From a virus: a stretch of DNA of 40,683 nucleotides. The notes below the pieces were generated by a model. That model was not told the origin of the DNA. It ran no database searches and saw only the letters and a list, made by a program, of their open reading frames with translations. Made by a program: the position numbers and the translations under genes. The stretch lies in IMG/VR virus record IMGVR_UViG_3300033145_000577, positions 1 to 40,683 of that record; one strand, given 5' to 3'. This document shows, in pieces, positions 37,308 to 40,683 of this stretch; positions within the stretch are counted from its first letter, which is position 1, and each line of letters begins with the position of its first letter.

Positions 37308-37417
37308 CCATTACTACGAACGTCTTAATTGGTCTAGCCTATTCCCCAACCCTTGGCTAGTAGAGTATACGGGGCACGTGTTGTTCCCTTTTAAGCTGTA
37401 GTCGTCCGCAGTAATGG
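37308..37417 (-). ncRNA. Small structured RNA candidate between TerL and zinc-ribbon gene
   Basis: CCATTACTGCGGACG (37417-37403, minus strand) pairs with CGTTCGTAGTAATGG (37322-37308) over 15 bp. Two pairs are G.U on the minus strand; on the plus strand they would be A-C mismatches, so minus-strand RNA is indicated. Inside, CTAGCC (37360-37355) pairs with GGCTAG (37339-37334), and loop GGGG (37347-37344) could pair with CCCC at 37374-37371 to form a pseudoknot. A promoter-like pair lies just upstream. Role unknown; regulatory or packaging RNA is possible. Confidence 0.6.
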
Positions 37418-37436
37418 ACTTTTATTTTGTAATTAT

Positions 37437-37465
37437 ATTATACCTTAATTCTAATTTTTTGGAAA
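37437..37465 (-). promoter_or_regulatory. Promoter candidate for structured RNA
   Basis: TTTCCA (37465-37460) and TATAAT (37442-37437) are 17 bases apart on the minus strand, right at the end of TerL. The predicted start site is about 13-14 bases before the 15-bp RNA stem at 37417. This supports separate transcription of the structured RNA and the downstream portal block. Confidence 0.5.
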
Positions 37466-37468
37466 GTA

Positions 37469-39016
37469 TTATATTGCGTCGCCTTTACCCGCTCCTGCTG
37501 TCGCTTTTTTCTTCCCAAATAATCCTAATAATAAATATACTAGGGCGTCTACTAGGTCGTCGTGCTCTTCAACTCCAAACCCTACTAACTGCTCTATTAA
37601 ATCCTCGCACCCTGTCTTAGGAAATCGTACTAGCCCTTGCTTAATATACATAGCTACGGTTTCTAGCCTTGCCCGCTTGTCTGCTATTGGTCGCATTTCT
37701 TTAACAGGTAATCCCTTTTTACGCATTTCTTTAATGCATGCTAATTGATAGGCTACGCTCTCTACGTATAGTCTAGCTCCCGCAGGTAGTGCCTTGTGTA
37801 CGGTGTGGGCGTTGTCTATCGTCCGCTCTAGGTCTAGTCGTCTATTAACTGGGTTAGGTTTTATGTAAACTACCTTAACGCCGTTTACTTTTTCGCCCTC
37901 TAAACTTATAGCCTCGTACTCCCTCGCTACTATTCCCGCCACCATAGCCGTAAAGTCTGCGGTCTGTTTTTCACTAATCGCTAAATCAATACCCGTGCCG
38001 GCGTCTACCGGTTTAATTCCTAAGCTACCTTTTAACGTTAGCCGTTCGTTATCATAATATGAAATATCGCCCTCGGTAATTACTTGCTCCTCTTCGGCTA
38101 AAATCTTTAGTAAATATTCCCTTTGCCAGACTATATTATTCGCTACTTTAGCCTTTTGTTTTTCTATAGCCTCGGCATTAGGATATTTACCCGTCCACGT
38201 ACATTTTCCGTCCTTGTCCGTTAAACTAAACTCGAACATTTTAAAATTATTACGCTTTTTTATTCTGCTCATTAGAGCGTCTTTGTGTAATAAGTTACCT
38301 ATAACTATCAATTTACATTTTGCCTCTTCCTGTGCCGGTACTACTTCGGTATTTAGCCACCTCTCGGTCTTATTACGGTTTTCTTTTTTTCTAGTCCATT
38401 CCAAATCTTCGGGGTCGTCAATAATAATTAGCTCCGGTCGGTACTGTCTAAATCTAAGTCCCCTAATTTTCTGTCCCCTACTTCTACCAATTAAAAAAAC
38501 GTCCTTACCTATCATTAGCTCGGTTTCCGTCCACTTGTTTTTATTCGCTATGTACGCCTCGGGAAAATCTGACTGGATCAGTTCGTTCTCTTCTAGCTCC
38601 GCTTTAATATTCGCTATGTTTAATTTTACTTGAGGGCTCGTGTCATTTATTAATACTAAGAAATTAAATTTTTTAAATATCGCTACCCATAGAGGATAAG
38701 CTAAACTACAAAACGTACTTTTCGCACTACCTCTAAATCCTATCACTCCTACCGCCTCGGCGGTTTCGTCTTCTAGTATGTCTACTAATTGCTTATGGAA
38801 ATCTGCAGGCTCTAAATTAAAATAGTGGCTTAGGTATATTAGACAGAAAAATATAAAACTTTTCTCCGCTAAAAAAATACGCTCTTCCGGCACGTCTATA
38901 TCTACCTCTACCTCTTTGTAAATATATAACCGTAGCGTCTGCTCGTACTCCATGCTTACCTTAACGCCTAACTCTTCCACGTCGGGGCGTAATTGTTCTA
39001 GTGTTTTAAGTTTCAT
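37469..39016 (-). CDS. Terminase large subunit
   Basis: This 515-residue protein has an ATPase with Walker A GFRGSAKST (93-101), Walker B LIIIDDPED (196-204) and coupling motif area VIGNLLHKDAL. The nuclease half has Asp motifs GTGIDLAISEKQTADFTAMV, LYVESVAYQ and a C-terminal HDDLVDALVYLLLGLFG. It cuts concatemers and pumps DNA into proheads through the portal. The start overlaps the TerS end by 11 bases. A canonical order of Walker A/B and nuclease acid residues suggests full activity. Confidence 0.93.
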   Translation of the reverse strand: MKLKTLEQLRPDVEELGVKVSMEYEQTLRLYIYKEVEVDIDVPEERIFLAEKSFIFFCLIYLSHYFNLEPADFHKQLVDILEDETAEAVGVIGFRGSAKSTFCSLAYPLWVAIFKKFNFLVLINDTSPQVKLNIANIKAELEENELIQSDFPEAYIANKNKWTETELMIGKDVFLIGRSRGQKIRGLRFRQYRPELIIIDDPEDLEWTRKKENRNKTERWLNTEVVPAQEEAKCKLIVIGNLLHKDALMSRIKKRNNFKMFEFSLTDKDGKCTWTGKYPNAEAIEKQKAKVANNIVWQREYLLKILAEEEQVITEGDISYYDNERLTLKGSLGIKPVDAGTGIDLAISEKQTADFTAMVAGIVAREYEAISLEGEKVNGVKVVYIKPNPVNRRLDLERTIDNAHTVHKALPAGARLYVESVAYQLACIKEMRKKGLPVKEMRPIADKRARLETVAMYIKQGLVRFPKTGCEDLIEQLVGFGVEEHDDLVDALVYLLLGLFGKKKATAGAGKGDAI

Positions 39017-39611
39017 CTTTTTTTATTTTTGATTTACCCCAGTTTTGTAAATTTTTTAAAATAGCCTCTTTGCGTTCTATGCTTAAAGCCTTAATAGTAT
39101 TTTTATTTGTTACTTCGCTCTTCTCTACAAATTCGTCGGCTAGTTGGTGTAATAGTTTTACTTCGGGTGCTCCGCCCTCTTTTAAAATCTTCCTATACAT
39201 AGCAGAAATTGACGCCGTTAGCATTTCCTCCCTAATATAATTTTTTCTTTTCTCCCTTACGTCCTCCCAAAATCCCTCTCTCTTTTTCCAGTCTGAAAGC
39301 GTCCCCGTGTCAACGCCAATTTGTTTTGCTAATTCTGCTTGCGTATCGTACTCTCTTAGGTGTGGCGGTGTTCCTAAAAAGTCAATTAATTCAAGGTATC
39401 CGGCTGGGTTTCTTAATCCCACCATATTGCTATTTAACTTTTCTAGTATATTCTTATCTTTGGCGTTCTTTGGCGTTTGTTTTTTCACGACTTTAACCGC
39501 CTTTTTTGGGGCGGTCTTTTTCTTTGTGGTTTTTATTTTTGTTTTTCCGGTTATAGCCTTTCGTCTTTTTAGTATATCGGCTACGCTCTCCGGTTTTTTT
39601 GCTTTTGTCAT
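39006..39611 (-). CDS. Terminase small subunit
   Basis: This is a 201-residue protein. A very basic N-terminal tail (about 1-55, KTKIKTTKKKTAPKKAVK) precedes a helix-turn-helix at about 90-110 (TQAELAKQIGVDTGTLSDWK), which should recognise the packaging site, and a C-terminal helical oligomerisation region (APEVKLLHQLADEFVEKSEV). It overlaps TerL by 11 bases. The 107-base gap upstream is AT-rich and has a TATGATAAGATAT stretch at about 39695-39683 that might be the late promoter -10 region; no clear -35 box was seen. Confidence 0.85.
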   Translation of the reverse strand: MTKAKKPESVADILKRRKAITGKTKIKTTKKKTAPKKAVKVVKKQTPKNAKDKNILEKLNSNMVGLRNPAGYLELIDFLGTPPHLREYDTQAELAKQIGVDTGTLSDWKKREGFWEDVREKRKNYIREEMLTASISAMYRKILKEGGAPEVKLLHQLADEFVEKSEVTNKNTIKALSIERKEAILKNLQNWGKSKIKKDET

Positions 39612-39718
39612 GCGACTTTGCTTTTTTGCCCTTGGCTTTCGCCTGTGGCTGTTTATAAAATTGAGTTCCTTTATTATTTATATCTTATCATAAATATACC
39701 TATATTGAAAAGTCTTTT

Positions 39719-39910
39719 TTAATTTTTTATATTTATCTCACTCCTCCACTTCCATAGCCCCGTAATATGTTCGTCTACGTTTGGTATAATTACTTTTTCC
39801 TCCTCGGCTAACTTATAATGCAACCTATCGTTTATATAAGTGTCGCCTTTTTCTTCTTTGCTTTTAGCTCCGCATATTAATATATTATTTTTTCGCCACC
39901 TTAAACTCAT
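39719..39910 (-). CDS. Hypothetical protein, 63 residues
   Basis: This is a short basic protein, MSLRWRKNNILICGAKSKEE, with a possible beta-strand/helix mix (EEKVIIPNVDEHITGLWKWR). No family was recognised. It overlaps the end of the zincin-like gene by 26 bases and precedes the TerS leader, so it is likely the last gene before terminase. Confidence 0.5.
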   Translation of the reverse strand: MSLRWRKNNILICGAKSKEEKGDTYINDRLHYKLAEEEKVIIPNVDEHITGLWKWRSEINIKN

Positions 39911-40277
39911 TTTTTAGTTTTTTTAATTTTTTACTGTGCCTCAAAACGCTAGCTATGCCGTGGGCGTGAAATTCCCCGCTCGTGTCGTACATTCCTATAA
40001 AATTAGATATATAATCCATAGCGTGGCTTGCCTCGTGCCCTATGGTCGCTATACCGTCCTCTATAGGGTAATCGGTATTAATTAATAGTATCGGTGGCTT
40101 GCCTAATTTCTTAATCGTGTTTACCGCTATCCCTCTCCGGCGTTCTATTCGTTCGGTTGCTTTTTTCTCGCTCTCGCCTAAATATAAAGCTCCGTGTTTA
40201 ATTAATTCCTTTTCTGTGCCTAGGTAAACTATTATTTTATATTCCTCGGTTAGTATTGGTACTTCTATTTTTAGCAT
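39885..40277 (-). CDS. Minimal zincin-like metallopeptidase
   Basis: From ATG 40277 (MLKIEVPILTEEYKIIVYLG) this is a 130-residue protein; an upstream ATG at 40313 overlaps the preceding gene and seems less likely. The helix TIGHEASHAMDYI contains HEASH (81-85), the HExxH zinc-peptidase motif. A third ligand could be Glu 102 or His 104 in SGEFHAHG. The strand PPILLINTDY and the helix order fit minimal zincins. Targets are unknown; protease or peptidase action on virion or host proteins is possible. It lies ahead of the terminase genes. Confidence 0.6.
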   Translation of the reverse strand: MLKIEVPILTEEYKIIVYLGTEKELIKHGALYLGESEKKATERIERRRGIAVNTIKKLGKPPILLINTDYPIEDGIATIGHEASHAMDYISNFIGMYDTSGEFHAHGIASVLRHSKKLKKLKNEFKVAKK

Positions 40278-40290
40278 AATTAGTTTTATA

Positions 40291-40572
40291 TTAGTTTGTT
40301 TTTGGTTTTTCAATCCATTCCTTTTCTAGTAAATATTTATATAAATTATTTACAGCATTTAATTCTGTTACTCCCCAATAATGATCATAAGTATTTCCAT
40401 TTCCACGACTATGTATACAAACAAATCCGACTTTCTCTTTTTTTATTTTATTTATATTATTATGCTTAATGTTATCTGGAAAAATTAAGAGTGTATCTCC
40501 ATTTTTAAATTTAAAATCAATATACTGCTTCATTGTTTTTATTAAAATTTTTCGCCTATAATGTCTAGCCAT
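40291..40572 (-). CDS. Hypothetical protein, 93 residues
   Basis: This is a basic small protein (MARHYRRKILIKTMKQYIDF, KNGDTLLIFPDNIKHNNINK) with a middle HSRGNGNTYDHYWGVTE segment and a C-terminal helix (LNAVNNLYKYLLEKEW). No family was recognised. Its codons favour T endings and differ from the terminase genes, so it may be a late-acquired cargo gene. The likely terminator hairpins at 40604-40651 lie before its start. Confidence 0.55.
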   Translation of the reverse strand: MARHYRRKILIKTMKQYIDFKFKNGDTLLIFPDNIKHNNINKIKKEKVGFVCIHSRGNGNTYDHYWGVTELNAVNNLYKYLLEKEWIEKPKTN

Positions 40573-40603
40573 ATTCTTTTTAATTACTAATCTTTAAAAG
40601 TCA

Positions 40604-40663
40604 GGGAGTGAAGTGTTTATCACTCCCCTTTTATTTGTCCTTATTAGGACAGTTTTTATTTTT
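40604..40663. terminator. Two hairpins, strong terminator look on plus strand
   Basis: Hairpin one: GGGAGTGA (40604-40611) with TCACTCCC (40620-40627), followed on the plus strand by CTTTTATTT and on the minus strand by TGACTTTT. Hairpin two: TGTCCT (40636-40641) with AGGACA (40646-40651), followed on the plus strand by GTTTTTATTTTTG. Since all genes are on the minus strand, the plus-strand terminators would stop antisense transcription, or the first hairpin ends an upstream minus-strand gene. Confidence 0.55.
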
Positions 40664-40683
40664 GCCTTTGTTACAGCGTTTGC
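40631..40683 (-). CDS. Possible C-terminal fragment of a Cys/Asn/Lys-rich protein
   Basis: Reading in from the right edge on the minus strand, one frame gives KRCNKGKNKNCPNKDK and stops with TAA at 40633-40631, directly before the terminator-like hairpin at 40627-40604. The composition resembles the small Cys-containing proteins elsewhere in the window. Only 16 codons are visible and the other frames are also partly open, so this is a weak call. Confidence 0.25.
   Translation of the reverse strand, partial: KRCNKGKNKNCPNKDK

Noticed and set aside
1-40683. CRISPR arrays or direct-repeat/spacer structure
   Set aside because: No regularly spaced identical repeats were seen on either strand.
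1-40683. Recoded UGA or UAG genetic code
   Set aside because: All major phage genes are full length with the standard code and use TAA, TAG or TGA at natural ends.

Overview
The window is a stretch of a tailed-phage genome (Caudoviricetes, long flexible-tail siphovirus type) from an AT-rich, probably uncultured bacterial host. Every gene I can support lies on the minus strand, so transcription runs from the right edge to the left. No integrase, repressor, DNA polymerase or tRNA was recognised, so a lytic life style is more likely than a temperate one. Standard-code stops fit all long frames. Promoters look sigma70-like (TATAAT or TATGAT boxes), but most start codons follow A/T-rich leaders without a clear Shine-Dalgarno site. 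That combination argues against a Bacteroidetes host and would fit a Patescibacteria-like or similar AT-rich host; this host guess is weak.

Right to left, the late module is: two small proteins and a minimal zincin (40.6-39.7 kb), TerS and TerL, a zinc-ribbon protein, portal, small membrane proteins, a Mu F-like minor head protein split by an intein, scaffold, an SU10/HK97-type major capsid protein, three accessory head or fibre proteins, the head-tail connector and closure set, the tail tube, a tail assembly chaperone with a -1 frameshift product, an 848-residue tape measure, Dit-like and Tal-like tail-tip proteins, an HNH gene that interrupts the start of a tail-fibre gene, and a lysis cassette ending in a cysteine-peptidase-like endolysin and an intrinsic terminator (16.15 kb).

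Left of that terminator lie early and middle genes. A small-gene cluster, driven by a promoter at about 15.69 kb, includes a membrane-anchored lysozyme-like protein. A second promoter at about 12.24 kb leads into RecT and a remarkable 709-residue protein that fuses a RecB-type PD-(D/E)XK nuclease to an FtsK-type DNA translocase. Then come a TM2-domain protein, another HNH gene, a RusA-like resolvase, a replication-initiator-like protein, a ParB-like/DNA methyltransferase fusion, a basic protein, a KH-domain RNA-binding protein, a topoisomerase-type zinc ribbon and an AP2-HNH endonuclease.

Two themes stand out. First, recombination may rest on a single-chain nuclease-translocase (resembling HerA-NurA in logic) translated from a frame overlapping RecT. 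Second, several intergenic gaps contain strong RNA-like folds (1.5-1.7, 6.33, 8.46-8.54, 32.75-32.81, 35.34-35.43 and 37.31-37.42 kb). In several of these the G.U wobble pairs work only in the minus-strand transcript. Five homing elements (four HNH genes and one LAGLIDADG intein) add to the mobile load.
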